Notes: generated from the sequence alone by a model not told the origin. A stretch of DNA of 64,000 bases from Pseudomonas wadenswilerensis (GCF_900497695.1 NZ_UIDD01000010.1:124001-188000); one strand, 5' to 3'; counted from the first letter of the stretch, positions 25,444 to 46,490 are shown. Translations and numbers: made by a program.

Positions 25444-26192
25444 AACTGCCCCTCACACTGGCCCTGGGCTTGATGACCAGCCAGCTGGTGCTGGCTGAAG
25501 ACTTGCCCAAAGCCATCCAGCAACTGGAGGCCAAAGGCGCGAAAATCAAAGGCAGCTTCAACGCTCCCGATGGCCTGCGCGGCTATGCTGCCGAGTACCA
25601 GAACCGCGGCCTGGCGCTGTACCTGACTGCCGATGGCAAACACGTGCTGGTGGGCAGCCTGTTCGATGAGCAGGGCAAGGACCTGAGCCAGGCGCCGTTG
25701 GAAAAACTGGTGTATGCACCGATGGCCAAGGAAGTCTGGGCGAAGATGGAAAACACCGCCTGGATCGCCGACGGCAAGGCCGACGCGCCGCGTATCGTCT
25801 ACTTGTTCAGCGACCCCAACTGCCCATATTGCAATATGTTCTGGCAACAGGCGCGGCCCTGGGTCGAGTCGGGCAAGGTGCAATTGCGGCATATCATGGT
25901 CGGCATCATTCGCGAGGACAGCCCGGGTAAATCAGCCACCTTGCTGGCCAGCAAGGACCCGGCCAAGGCCCTCGCGCAACATGAGAAGGCCGGCAAGGCC
26001 AGCACCCTCAAGGCCCTGGACAAGATTCCCGAAGCCGTACAGAGCAAGCTCGACGCCAACCTGGCGGTGATGGAAGAACTCGGCCTGTCAGCGACGCCGG
26101 CAATTTTCTACCTGGACGACCAGCAACAGCTGCAAACCCAGCAGGGCGCACCGCGACCGGAGCTGCTTGGCAAGATTCTCGGCAAGCGGTGA
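25428..26192 (+). CDS. dsbG: Thiol:disulfide isomerase DsbG
   Basis: 254 residues from the ATG at 25428, preceded by AAGGA. Signal peptide 1-23 (LALGLMTSQLVLAED). An N-terminal dimerisation domain (IQQLEAKGAKIKGSF, AADGLRGYA-like) is followed by a thioredoxin domain with SDPNCPYCNMFWQQ (CPYC active site) and SATPAIFYLDD (cis-Pro). DsbG protects single cysteines and isomerises disulfides in the periplasm. The start lies inside the end of dsbE, so the dsbD-dsbE-dsbG genes form one translationally coupled operon. Confidence 0.9.
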   Translation: MRSLLKLPLTLALGLMTSQLVLAEDLPKAIQQLEAKGAKIKGSFNAPDGLRGYAAEYQNRGLALYLTADGKHVLVGSLFDEQGKDLSQAPLEKLVYAPMAKEVWAKMENTAWIADGKADAPRIVYLFSDPNCPYCNMFWQQARPWVESGKVQLRHIMVGIIREDSPGKSATLLASKDPAKALAQHEKAGKASTLKALDKIPEAVQSKLDANLAVMEELGLSATPAIFYLDDQQQLQTQQGAPRPELLGKILGKR

Positions 26193-26268
26193 GCGACCGG
26201 CTGATGTAACAACAGGGCGGTCACGGCGTCTGCAGGATACCTGCCTCATCCAACCACAGGACCTTGCC

Positions 26269-26748
26269 ATGACCCGCCCTGCCTGCCTCGACCGTTTCAC
26301 CCGCTCCTCCCTGGATATCCAGATGCTGCGCTGGAGCCTGATCCTGATCTTCTTCGGTTTTGGCTATGCCAAGTGGTTCGACTACGAAGCCCAGGCGTTG
26401 ATCCCGCTGATCGATAACAGCCCGCTGTTGTCCTGGCTGCACCTGGCCTTTGGCATCCAAGGTGCCAGCTATGCGCTGGGGGTAGCGGAATGGGCGATTG
26501 GCGCGGCGTTGCTGGCCGGTATCTGGCAACCGCGGGTGGCAGTGATCGGGGCGCTCGGTTCGGTGGTCACCTACCTGACAACCCTGACCCTGATCCTTAC
26601 CACTCCTGGCGGCTGGGAGAACAGCGCCGGCGGGTTCCCGGCCATGGGTGGAGCGACGTCCTTCCTGATCAAGGACGCCGTGCTGCTGGCGGCTTCGGTC
26701 GCCTTGCTCAAGCACGACCTGCTGCGCAGCAGCCCTGCCCCGGCCTGA
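26269..26748 (+). CDS. YkgB/RclC-family (DUF417) membrane protein
   Basis: 159 residues from the ATG at 26269. Four hydrophobic segments are visible: LRWSLILIFFGFGYAKWFDYE, LLSWLHLAFGIQGASYALG, AEWAIGAALLAGIW with VAVIGALGSVVTYLTTLTLI, and SFLIKDAVLLAASVALL. FGYAKWFDYEAQALIPLI and GGFPAMGGATSFLIKD are family signatures. E. coli RclC belongs to the hypochlorite-stress rcl operon, so the position after dsbDEG fits an oxidative or copper stress role. It ends 4 bp from the convergent pvdL stop. Confidence 0.75.
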   Translation: MTRPACLDRFTRSSLDIQMLRWSLILIFFGFGYAKWFDYEAQALIPLIDNSPLLSWLHLAFGIQGASYALGVAEWAIGAALLAGIWQPRVAVIGALGSVVTYLTTLTLILTTPGGWENSAGGFPAMGGATSFLIKDAVLLAASVALLKHDLLRSSPAPA

Positions 26749-26752
26749 AGCC

Positions 26753-39715
<12,963 letters not shown>

Positions 39716-39824
39716 GGGGGTTCCTGCCAGAGTCTGTACGTAAAATCAGGTCTCGGGTGGCGCGCAGGGCGGGCTTCCAGGCACCGAGGTGCGTCTTGCC
39801 AGAGCCGAGGATGTACAGAGAGGA

Positions 39825-39848
39825 ACGGATGGGCCGGAGAAATAATTA
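39825..39848 (-). promoter_or_regulatory. Variant PvdS box upstream of pvdL
   Basis: On the minus strand TAATT (39848-39844), 16 bp, CGT (39827-39825), one base off the TAAAT pattern, 110 bp upstream of the pvdL start. The 39716-40051 gap (336 bp) contains this site, the Fur-like box of pvdS and no gene I can support. Confidence 0.55.
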
Positions 39849-39956
39849 AGGCCCGTGGCCAGCGCCAGGCAGGGAGAAAAAAGGTGGAATTTGAAGCCGG
39901 TCACAAAGCGCAAGCTTAGAACCAAAAAGCACAGAGACTTATTAACTTTCGCATTT

Positions 39957-39975
39957 GACAATAATTATCATTACG
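39957..39975. promoter_or_regulatory. Fur box upstream of pvdS
   Basis: GACAATAATTATCATTACG matches the 19-bp Fur consensus GATAATGATAATCATTATC at 14 positions, 77 bp before the pvdS start. Fur repression of pvdS is the established iron switch of pyoverdine synthesis. Confidence 0.8.
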
Positions 39976-40051
39976 AATAGTTTGTCGCACGTCGTAGGAA
40001 GCCTCCGGATCTGGAGTGCTCCACTTCCCTCTTAGAGATAAGGTGATTTCC

Positions 40052-40582
40052 ATGGCGGAACAACTATCCACAAGTAAGTGCGATTCACCGTTACTCCAGG
40101 CGTTTGTCGACAACCGTAGCATCCTCGTGAAGATTGCCGCACGCATCACCGGCTGCCACTCGCGGGCCGAAGATGTCGTTCAGGATGCTTTCTTCCGACT
40201 CAGCTCGGCGCCGCAGATCACTTCCTCGTTCAAGGCCCAGCTCAGCTACCTGTTCCAGATCGTGCGCAACCTGGCCATTGACCACTACCGCAAGCAGGCG
40301 ATGGAGCTCAAGTATTCCGGCAGCGAAGAGGAGGGCCTGAATGTGGTCATCCAGGGCGCCTCGCCAGAAGCTACGCATACCAACTTCACCACCCTGGAAC
40401 ACATCGCCGAGGCCCTGAACGATCTGCCCCAACGCACCCGCTATGCCTTCGAGATGTACCGCCTGCATGGCGTACCGCAAAAGGACATCGCCAAAGAACT
40501 GGGCGTCTCGCCGACCCTGGTCAACTTCATGATTCGCGATGCCCTGGTGCATTGTCGCAAGGTCTCAAGCCAGAGGGCTTGA
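40052..40582 (+). CDS. pvdS: Pyoverdine iron-starvation ECF sigma factor PvdS
   Basis: 176 residues from MAEQLSTSK (ATG at 40052, AAGGTG upstream); a longer frame would add 12 residues before the ribosome site. Region 2 is ILVKIAARITGCHSRAEDVVQDAFFRL and LSYLFQIVRNLAIDHYRKQA. Region 4 is LNDLPQRTRYAFEMYRLHGVPQKDIAKELGVSPTLVNFMIRDAL. This is the PvdS/PfrI/PbrA group, which directs polymerase to TAAAT-N16-CGT promoters. It is normally held by the anti-sigma factor FpvR, not encoded here. Divergent from pvdL. Confidence 0.95.
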   Translation: MAEQLSTSKCDSPLLQAFVDNRSILVKIAARITGCHSRAEDVVQDAFFRLSSAPQITSSFKAQLSYLFQIVRNLAIDHYRKQAMELKYSGSEEEGLNVVIQGASPEATHTNFTTLEHIAEALNDLPQRTRYAFEMYRLHGVPQKDIAKELGVSPTLVNFMIRDALVHCRKVSSQRA

Positions 40583-40603
40583 GAGCGGCAAGCTACAAGT
40601 TTC

Positions 40604-40638
40604 AAGCGGCAAGAGGGTGGTGATACCGCTTGCCGCTT
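40604..40638. terminator. Hairpin between convergent pvdS and the acetyltransferase gene
   Basis: AAGCGGCAAG (40604-40613) pairs with CTTGCCGCTT (40629-40638). There is no clear T-run. An extra partial copy (GCGGCAAGCTACAAG) precedes it, so it may derive from a REP-like element. Confidence 0.55.
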
Positions 40639-40642
40639 GGGG

Positions 40643-41656
40643 TCAGAGCAACTTGCAACCTTCGAAAAACCGCTCCCTGCCCAGAATCATCAATGCCGCA
40701 CGCTTGTGCGGAAAGTCGAACTCCTTCTCGCAATGAAAACACTGATCGTGCATGTAGCCGATCATCTTGCCGTTGTCCGCCCGCGGTTCAGCCACGACGC
40801 GCTGGGTGCGCGGGTCATCCAGGAACAGGTAATGCACCAGCGCTGACAACCAGCTGGCGACCTTGTGCGGCCCACGGTGCAGCTCTTCGCCCACCAGCAT
40901 GTGAATGCCACGGTCGTAGTCATCCACCGCATAGAACGGCGCAATACGGTCTTCCTTGGCCCAGTAGGCTTCGAAGTAGGCGAAGGGCTGGTCATCGAAA
41001 CAGCCGATCAGGGTCAGGCTGTGGGGGTCGGCCTCAAGCTTGTTCAGGTACTCGCGGTGTTGCTCCAGGCTCCCGCCCTCCTGCCAGAAGTTCAGCACCC
41101 GCGGGTTGTTCTGCCAGCGATTGAAACGCTCCAGGTCCTGGTCGATTTCCAGGGTGCGCAGCGAGACCCAGGCACCCAAGCGCGCATCGAAGCGCCGATA
41201 CACTTCGCCACGCGGCTTTGGCGCACGCCGAGGGTGTCGCTTGCCGTCGCTGATCTGCATCTGTTGCGGATAGACGCCCGCCAAGGGCTGGCCAAGCCAG
41301 GGCTGGGGCAGCTGCCAGAACAGGCTGCGCTCACACAAGTACTGGCCCTTCACCTGCGTGGCGATCAGCAAACCGCTGTTCAAGGCTTCCTGCGGCGGCT
41401 GATGCAGCTGCCAGGTCAGGCGCTGGCAGCCGGGATCACGGGCGAACAGCCAGTAGCAAACAGCCCACAGGGCCTGTTGCACACGGTCGCGGGCATGCTC
41501 TTCAAGCTGGACCTGCAAAGTTTCGCCGCGTTGCAGGCGCACACGCACCAACGGGCTGCCTTCGAGCACCAGGCTCAAGTGGCAATCACCTTCATCGGCA
41601 CTGAGGCTGCGCCAGCGAGGCAAGGACAAAGTCGGCGAAGCAGAATCGAATGGCAT
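40643..41656 (-). CDS. Hydroxyornithine acetyltransferase-like protein (AlcB/IucB family)
   Basis: 337 residues. The N-terminal about 140 residues are family-specific. From about 150 the IucB/AlcB GNAT domain appears: YRRFDARLGAWVSLRTLEID, DLERFNRWQNNPRVLNFWQE, HREYLNKLEADPHSLTLIG, FAYFEAYWAKEDRIAPFY, DRGIHMLVGEELHRGPHKV and RTQRVVAEPRADNGKMIGYM. These enzymes acylate N-hydroxylysine or N-hydroxyornithine to make siderophore hydroxamates, and PvdYII of some P. aeruginosa strains does this for pyoverdine. The adjacent pvdS and a perfect PvdS box upstream support a pyoverdine role. Substrate is inferred. Confidence 0.85.
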   Translation of the reverse strand: MPFDSASPTLSLPRWRSLSADEGDCHLSLVLEGSPLVRVRLQRGETLQVQLEEHARDRVQQALWAVCYWLFARDPGCQRLTWQLHQPPQEALNSGLLIATQVKGQYLCERSLFWQLPQPWLGQPLAGVYPQQMQISDGKRHPRRAPKPRGEVYRRFDARLGAWVSLRTLEIDQDLERFNRWQNNPRVLNFWQEGGSLEQHREYLNKLEADPHSLTLIGCFDDQPFAYFEAYWAKEDRIAPFYAVDDYDRGIHMLVGEELHRGPHKVASWLSALVHYLFLDDPRTQRVVAEPRADNGKMIGYMHDQCFHCEKEFDFPHKRAALMILGRERFFEGCKLL

Positions 41657-41696
41657 GATCGGGGCTCACAAGGGAATGATCGGCTCACCCTTGTGA

Positions 41697-41720
41697 ACGT
41701 CGCCAGCCCAGGCAAATTTA
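41697..41720 (-). promoter_or_regulatory. PvdS-dependent promoter (IS box) of the acetyltransferase gene
   Basis: On the minus strand TAAAT (41720-41716), 16 bp, CGT (41699-41697), 41 bp before the start codon. Its TAAAT element overlaps the stop codon of the upstream solute-binding protein gene (41718). An 8-bp inverted repeat, CACAAGGG/CCCTTGTG (41667-41674 and 41688-41695), lies in the leader. Confidence 0.75.
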
Positions 41721-42506
41721 GTCGGCCTTGGGGGTGCTGACGCTGATGCGGTAAGGCTGGAATATTTTCAGCAACGCGCCCTTGTCACGCAGGGACTGCA
41801 ACAGCCTGGCAAACTCCGCACCACTGATGGGCGCGTCGGGGCGCAACAGTGCGTAGTGATGGTAGACCTGATCGACGCGGTCGGACGCCAGCAACTGCTC
41901 GGCGCTTTGCGGGTTACGGACCAGAAAGTCACTGAAGTATGAACGGGTGACCAGGGCGATATCCGCGCGGCCGCGCTGGACCATCAGCAAATTGCTGTCA
42001 TGGGAATAGGTCAGGGTCGCGTTGTAGGTATCGGCCAGGTACCTGGGGTCGGGATTGAAATCGGCAAAGGCGTAGTGGTAACCACTGTACAGCGCCAGGC
42101 GCTTGCCCTTGAGATCGGTGAAGTAGTTCTGGTCACGACCAGACTGGCGATGGGTGACGAAGACCTCGGCATCTTCCAGGCCCATGTCGACACTCACATG
42201 GGGGATCTGCTGCCAGCCCCATTCGGGATTCTCGAAGATCGCCATGTCGGTGCGGCCCTGCTGAAAGTCGCCGAAGCGCCGCGGGATGGACGTGGGTACC
42301 AGGATAAAGCGGTAACGCTGCTGGTTGTTGTTGAGCGCCTCGACCAGTTGCGGCAACAGGCCGGTATCGGCCCCCTGCTCCGGGCGCACGGTATAGGGAG
42401 GGAAATGCGCCGCCCCGACCTTGACCTCGATTTCTTCGGCCGCCCGGACCGACGGAAGCAGCCACATTGCGGCAAGCATTAACAGCAAGGACACCGTCTG
42501 TGGCAT
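41718..42506 (-). CDS. Periplasmic solute-binding protein, family 3 type
   Basis: 262 residues from the ATG at 42506 (a TTG at 42521 is the alternative). Signal peptide LLLMLAAMWLLPSVRAAE. The mature chain begins VKVGAAHFPPYTVRPEQGADTGLLPQLVEAL, followed by DFQQGRTDMAIFENPEWGW and LKGKRLALYSGYHYAF, the pattern of family 3 binding proteins. As with the gene at 4020-4844, no permease or ATPase adjoins. It could be a transporter subunit used in trans or a signalling protein. Ligand unknown. Confidence 0.75.
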   Translation of the reverse strand: MPQTVSLLLMLAAMWLLPSVRAAEEIEVKVGAAHFPPYTVRPEQGADTGLLPQLVEALNNNQQRYRFILVPTSIPRRFGDFQQGRTDMAIFENPEWGWQQIPHVSVDMGLEDAEVFVTHRQSGRDQNYFTDLKGKRLALYSGYHYAFADFNPDPRYLADTYNATLTYSHDSNLLMVQRGRADIALVTRSYFSDFLVRNPQSAEQLLASDRVDQVYHHYALLRPDAPISGAEFARLLQSLRDKGALLKIFQPYRISVSTPKAD

Positions 42507-42686
42507 GGGCGTTGAACTCAAAGCAACACACTCTTTGCGGGTTTGAACCGGAATCTGCCTAAGCTAGGCGTTTTCAAGGCGTTGCACAACTGTCGGTTGT
42601 GCCAAGCACAGCAGGCAAAACGCCAGGGGATACCCGCCGCGCGCGAGTTTGGCTACGCTCTAACCAGTCTTGCATGGGAGCCTACT

Positions 42687-43238
42687 ATGGGCCATTGGCT
42701 GGTGATCGACCTTGAAGCAACCACAGACGATGGCGGCTGGCCGGTCTCGGAGATGGAAATCATTGAAATCGGCGCGACCCTGGTCGACCGCCAGGGCAGG
42801 GAAGTTGGGCATTTCCAGCGTTTCGTGCGCCCGCGGCGGCGACCGCAACTGACCCCGTTCTGCCGCGAGCTGACCCACATCAGCCAGGCCAATGTCGACA
42901 CGGCGGCAACCTTCGCCGAAGTCTGGGCGCAGTTCGAGCGCTGGCTCGGTCATCATGCCAAGCACCTGCAGGGCTGGGTCAGCTGGGGCGACTACGACCG
43001 TAAGCAACTGCTGCAGGAATGGCAGCAGTATCAGCTCGGCAGCCTGCTCGAGACCCTGCCGCACATCAACCTCAAGCAACGCTTCGCCAAAGCCCGCCAA
43101 CTGCAGCGGCCGCTAGGCCTCAATGGCGCGCTGCAGCTGGCTGGCCTGCAGTTCAGTGGCCAGCAGCACCGGGCCCTGGAAGACGCACGCAACACCGCTC
43201 GCCTGCTGCCCCTGACCCTGCCGGCCAATGGCACCTGA
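42687..43238 (+). CDS. DEDDh 3'-5' exonuclease-domain protein
   Basis: 183 residues from the ATG at 42687, preceded by GGGAG. VIDLEATTDDGGWP holds the first acidic pair (D-x-E), HISQANVDTAATFAEVWAQF the middle region, WGDYDRKQL the third Asp, and HRALEDARNTARLL the final His and Asp. This is the KapD/ERI1-like branch of the RNase T/DEDDh superfamily, sometimes annotated as an inhibitor of the KinA pathway. The substrate is probably RNA or DNA 3' ends; it cannot be decided from sequence. Confidence 0.85.
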   Translation: MGHWLVIDLEATTDDGGWPVSEMEIIEIGATLVDRQGREVGHFQRFVRPRRRPQLTPFCRELTHISQANVDTAATFAEVWAQFERWLGHHAKHLQGWVSWGDYDRKQLLQEWQQYQLGSLLETLPHINLKQRFAKARQLQRPLGLNGALQLAGLQFSGQQHRALEDARNTARLLPLTLPANGT

Positions 43239-43309
43239 AAGCGGATGACGGCGCTCCGGGCCTTGGGCATACTGGCCTGCCTTTTTAGCCCCTTTTTCAG
43301 GAGTCGCCC

Positions 43310-43594
43310 ATGTTTAAAGTCAACGAGTACTTTGATGGCACGGTCAAGTCGATCGCTTTCGGCACCGCTGAAGGTCCGGCCACGGTTGGCGTGATGGCCC
43401 CGGGCGAATACGAGTTCGGCACTGCCCAGCGTGAAATCATGCATGTGGTGTCGGGTGCCCTGACCGTCAAACTGCCCGACAGCGACAACTGGGAAACCTT
43501 CAGCGCCGGCAGCCAGTTCAATGTGCCGGCCAACAGCAAGTTCCAGCTGAAGGTGGCGGTTGATACTGCTTACCTGTGCGAGTATCGCGGCTAA
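43310..43594 (+). CDS. ppnP: Pyrimidine/purine nucleoside phosphorylase
   Basis: 94 residues, full length for the PpnP (YaiE, DUF1255) family. The cupin-like fold shows VNEYFDGTVKSIAF, GVMAPGEYEFGTAQREIMHVVSGAL, LPDSDNWETFSAGSQFNVPANSKFQL and the ending TAYLCEYRG. It splits nucleosides with phosphate to base and ribose-1-phosphate, in the cytoplasm. Preceded by CAGGAG. A REP hairpin follows. Confidence 0.93.
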   Translation: MFKVNEYFDGTVKSIAFGTAEGPATVGVMAPGEYEFGTAQREIMHVVSGALTVKLPDSDNWETFSAGSQFNVPANSKFQLKVAVDTAYLCEYRG

Positions 43595-43614
43595 GCCTGA
43601 ATCAGGCGCCGACC

Positions 43615-43685
43615 CCATCGCTGGCAAGCCAGCTCCCACAAGGATTGCGGTGAACAACTTGTGGGAACTGGCTTGCCAGCGATGG
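43615..43685. repeat. Inverted REP pair between ppnP and the hydrolase gene
   Basis: The left arm CCATCGCTGGCAAGCCAGCTCCCACAA and right arm TTGTGGGAACTGGCTTGCCAGCGATGG form a long imperfect hairpin. The same unit recurs at 53579-53642. It lies between convergent genes, as REPs commonly do. Confidence 0.85.
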
Positions 43686-43702
43686 GCTGCGCAGCAGCCC
43701 CC

Positions 43703-44392
43703 TCACTTCAGAAACGCGACAATCCTGTCCGCCGCCGTCGCCAGATGATCGGCATGGCTGAACCCCGAAGCCTTCAGCGGCTTCAGGTCATGATCCCCCG
43801 CCTGCAGCCAGCACAGTTCGATCGCTGACGACAGCTCGTACCCCTCCACCGTCTGCCGATTGCCCAGGGCATCGCGTTCACCCTGGATGATCAACGTCGG
43901 TGTCTTCAGTTCAGCCAGGTGCGCCACCCGCGGTTTTTCCGGTTTCCCCGCTGCATAAAACGGATAGCCCAGGCACACCAGCGCATCAGCCTCCAACTCG
44001 TCAGCCAGGATGCTGGCCATGCGTCCGCCCATGGACTTGCCGCCAATGGCCAATGGCCCAGTGACCAATGGTCGCACCTGCGCGTACACCTCACGCCAGC
44101 AGTCCAGCAACTTTGCCTGCGGATTTGGCGGCCTTTTGCCACCATCCATGCGCCGCTGGGCCATGTAGGGAAACTCGAAGCGCAGCACCCCCAGCCCTTG
44201 CTCCGCCAGCCTTTGCGCCATTTCCTGCATGAACCCGCTATCCATCGGCGCACCGGCGCCATGGGCCAGGATCAGGCACCCCGAATGCTGGCCATCCCCC
44301 TGATTTTGCGGGGCATTCCACAGCCAGCCGCGGCTTTCGACCAGCCGCGCCCATTGATCCCCGTCAATACCGGCCAGTTGCCCATTACTCAT
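43703..44392 (-). CDS. Alpha/beta-hydrolase (KANL3/Tex30-like, dienelactone hydrolase fold)
   Basis: 229 residues from MSNGQLAGIDGDQW (ATG at 44392); a longer frame runs into the cco promoter. CLILAHGAGAPMDSGFM is the oxyanion region, LAIGGKSMGGRMASIL the nucleophile elbow (GKSMGG, Ser), TPTLIIQGERDALG the acid strand and AGDHDLKPLKASGFSHADHL the catalytic His region. Substrate unknown. Its first codons contain an ANR box that serves the divergent cco operon, and the two start codons are only 49 bp apart. Confidence 0.85.
   Translation of the reverse strand: MSNGQLAGIDGDQWARLVESRGWLWNAPQNQGDGQHSGCLILAHGAGAPMDSGFMQEMAQRLAEQGLGVLRFEFPYMAQRRMDGGKRPPNPQAKLLDCWREVYAQVRPLVTGPLAIGGKSMGGRMASILADELEADALVCLGYPFYAAGKPEKPRVAHLAELKTPTLIIQGERDALGNRQTVEGYELSSAIELCWLQAGDHDLKPLKASGFSHADHLATAADRIVAFLK
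44354..44367 (+). promoter_or_regulatory. ANR box for the first cbb3 operon
   Basis: TTGAT-CCCC-GTCAA matches the ANR/FNR site TTGAT-N4-ATCAA at 9 of 10 fixed positions. It lies within the first 39 bp of the hydrolase gene and 74 bp before the ccoN start. A class II position would put the transcription start near 44402. This suggests low-oxygen induction of this operon. Confidence 0.6.
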
Positions 44393-44441
44393 GCTTGCCT
44401 CGCTGTTTAGTCTGCCTATAACCGTGGATGGGAACCCATAC

Positions 44442-45866
44442 ATGAACACAACCAGCAGTACCGCCTACAACTACAAGGTGGTCCGCCAATTCGCCATTAT
44501 GACGGTGGTGTGGGGAATCGTCGGGATGGGGCTCGGCGTTTTTCTCGCCGCGCAACTCGTCTGGCCTTCGCTCAACTTCGACCTCCCCTGGACCAGCTTC
44601 GGCCGCCTGCGACCGCTGCACACCAACGCGGTGATCTTCGCCTTCGGTGGTTGCGCACTGTTCGCCGCTTCCTATTATTCGGTCCAGCGCACCTGCCAGA
44701 CCACCCTGTTCTCGCCACGCCTGGCAGCTTTCACTTTCTGGGCCTGGCAACTGGTGATCCTGCTGGCTGCCATCAGCCTGCCGCTGGGTTATACCAGCTC
44801 CAAGGAATACGCCGAACTGGAATGGCCGATCGACATCCTGATCACCATTGTCTGGGTGGCCTACGCCGTGGTGTTCTTCGGCACGCTGATGAAGCGCACC
44901 ACCAAGCACATTTATGTCGGTAACTGGTTCTTCGGTGCGTTCATCATCACCGTGGCGATCCTGCACATCGTCAACAACCTGGAAATCCCGGTCAGCCTGA
45001 CCAAGTCCTACTCGCTGTACGGTGGCGCCACCGACGCCATGGTCCAGTGGTGGTACGGCCACAACGCCGTAGGCTTCTTCCTGACCGCCGGCTTCCTCGG
45101 CATGATGTACTACTTCGTGCCGAAACAGGCCGAGCGTCCGGTGTATTCCTATCGCCTGTCGATCGTGCACTTCTGGGCGCTGATCACCCTGTACATCTGG
45201 GCAGGTCCCCACCACCTGCACTACACCGCCCTGCCCGACTGGGCGCAATCGCTGGGCATGATCATGTCGCTGATCCTCCTGGCGCCAAGCTGGGGCGGCA
45301 TGATCAACGGCATGATGACCCTCTCGGGCGCCTGGCATAAGCTGCGCAGCGACCCGATCCTGCGTTTCCTCGTGGTGTCCCTGGCGTTCTACGGCATGTC
45401 GACCTTCGAAGGCCCGATGATGGCGATCAAGACCGTCAACGCCCTGTCGCACTACACCGACTGGACCATCGGCCACGTCCACGCCGGCGCCCTCGGTTGG
45501 GTCGCGATGATCTCGATCGGCGCCCTGTATCACATGATCCCGAAAGTCTTCGGCCGCGAGCAGATGTACAGCCTCGGCCTGATCAACGCGCACTTCTGGC
45601 TGGCGACCATCGGCACCGTGCTCTACATCGCCTCGATGTGGGTCAACGGCATCGCCCAGGGCCTGATGTGGCGCGCAGTCAACGAAGACGGCACGCTGAC
45701 CTACTCCTTCGTCGAAACCCTGGTGGCCAGCCACCCTGGCTTCATCGTGCGCTTCGTCGGCGGGGCGATCTTCCTCACCGGCATGCTGCTGATGGCGTAC
45801 AACACCTGGCGCACCGTGCGTGCCCCGGTGGCCGCGACCGCCCCTGCCGCCGCGCAGCTGGCCTGA
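44442..45866 (+). CDS. ccoN: cbb3-type cytochrome c oxidase subunit I (first copy)
   Basis: 474 residues from MNTTSSTAYNYKVVRQFAIM. The catalytic haem-copper subunit reduces oxygen to water and pumps protons. About 12 TMs are visible. Conserved landmarks include SFGRLRPLHTNAVIFAFGGCAL (haem b ligand His), MVQWWYGHNAVGFFLTAGFLGMMYY (Cu-B region), LHYTALPDWAQSLGM and IGHVHAGALGWVAM. It heads ccoNOQP. By gene order and the ANR box it corresponds to the oxygen-limited cbb3 isoform (Cbb3-2 of P. aeruginosa, Cbb3-1 of P. putida naming). Its central part is nearly identical to the second copy. Confidence 0.96.
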   Translation: MNTTSSTAYNYKVVRQFAIMTVVWGIVGMGLGVFLAAQLVWPSLNFDLPWTSFGRLRPLHTNAVIFAFGGCALFAASYYSVQRTCQTTLFSPRLAAFTFWAWQLVILLAAISLPLGYTSSKEYAELEWPIDILITIVWVAYAVVFFGTLMKRTTKHIYVGNWFFGAFIITVAILHIVNNLEIPVSLTKSYSLYGGATDAMVQWWYGHNAVGFFLTAGFLGMMYYFVPKQAERPVYSYRLSIVHFWALITLYIWAGPHHLHYTALPDWAQSLGMIMSLILLAPSWGGMINGMMTLSGAWHKLRSDPILRFLVVSLAFYGMSTFEGPMMAIKTVNALSHYTDWTIGHVHAGALGWVAMISIGALYHMIPKVFGREQMYSLGLINAHFWLATIGTVLYIASMWVNGIAQGLMWRAVNEDGTLTYSFVETLVASHPGFIVRFVGGAIFLTGMLLMAYNTWRTVRAPVAATAPAAAQLA

Positions 45867-45876
45867 GGAGACCCTG

Positions 45877-46485
45877 ATGAAACACGAAGTAATCGAGAAG
45901 AACGTCTTCCTGCTGGTGCTGTTGATGGTGTTTGCCGTCAGCATCGGCGGCCTGACTCAGATCGTCCCGCTGTTCTTCCAGGACGTCACCAACAAGCCGG
46001 TCGAGGGCATGAAGCCCTACACCGCGCTGCAACTGGAAGGCCGCGACGTCTACATCCGTGAAGGCTGCGTGCAGTGCCACTCGCAGATGATCCGGCCGTT
46101 CCGTGCCGAGACCGAGCGTTATGGCCACTACTCGGTAGCCGGTGAAAGCGTCTGGGACCACCCGTTCCTCTGGGGTTCCAAGCGTACCGGCCCGGACCTG
46201 GCCCGCGTTGGCGGCCGCTACTCCGATGACTGGCACCGTGCGCACCTGTACAACCCGCGCAACGTCGTGCCCGAGTCGAAGATGCCGGCCTACCCATGGC
46301 TGGTCGCCAACCCGGTCGACAGCAGCCACACCGAGACCAAGCTGCGCACCATGCGCACCCTCGGCGTGCCGTACACCGACGCCGACATCAGCGGCGCGGT
46401 GGAGTCGCTCAAGGGCAAGACCGAAATGGACGCGCTGGTCGCCTACCTGCAGGTGCTCGGCACCGCGATCAAGAACAAGAGGTAA
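45877..46485 (+). CDS. ccoO: cbb3 oxidase monohaem cytochrome c subunit (first copy)
   Basis: 202 residues from MKHEVIEKNVFLLVLL, preceded by TGAGGAG. One N-terminal TM (residues 8-30) anchors a periplasmic cytochrome domain with a single haem site, REGCVQCHSQMIRPF (CxxCH). It passes electrons from CcoP to CcoN. GSKRTGPDLARVGGRYSDDWH is a family signature. It starts 11 bp after the ccoN stop. Confidence 0.96.
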   Translation: MKHEVIEKNVFLLVLLMVFAVSIGGLTQIVPLFFQDVTNKPVEGMKPYTALQLEGRDVYIREGCVQCHSQMIRPFRAETERYGHYSVAGESVWDHPFLWGSKRTGPDLARVGGRYSDDWHRAHLYNPRNVVPESKMPAYPWLVANPVDSSHTETKLRTMRTLGVPYTDADISGAVESLKGKTEMDALVAYLQVLGTAIKNKR

Positions 46486-46490
46486 GCGCC

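Noticed and set aside
44385..45944. Long antisense frames over both ccoN genes (519 and 533 codons)
   Set aside because: They mirror each other only because the ccoN genes are similar; they are not independent genes.
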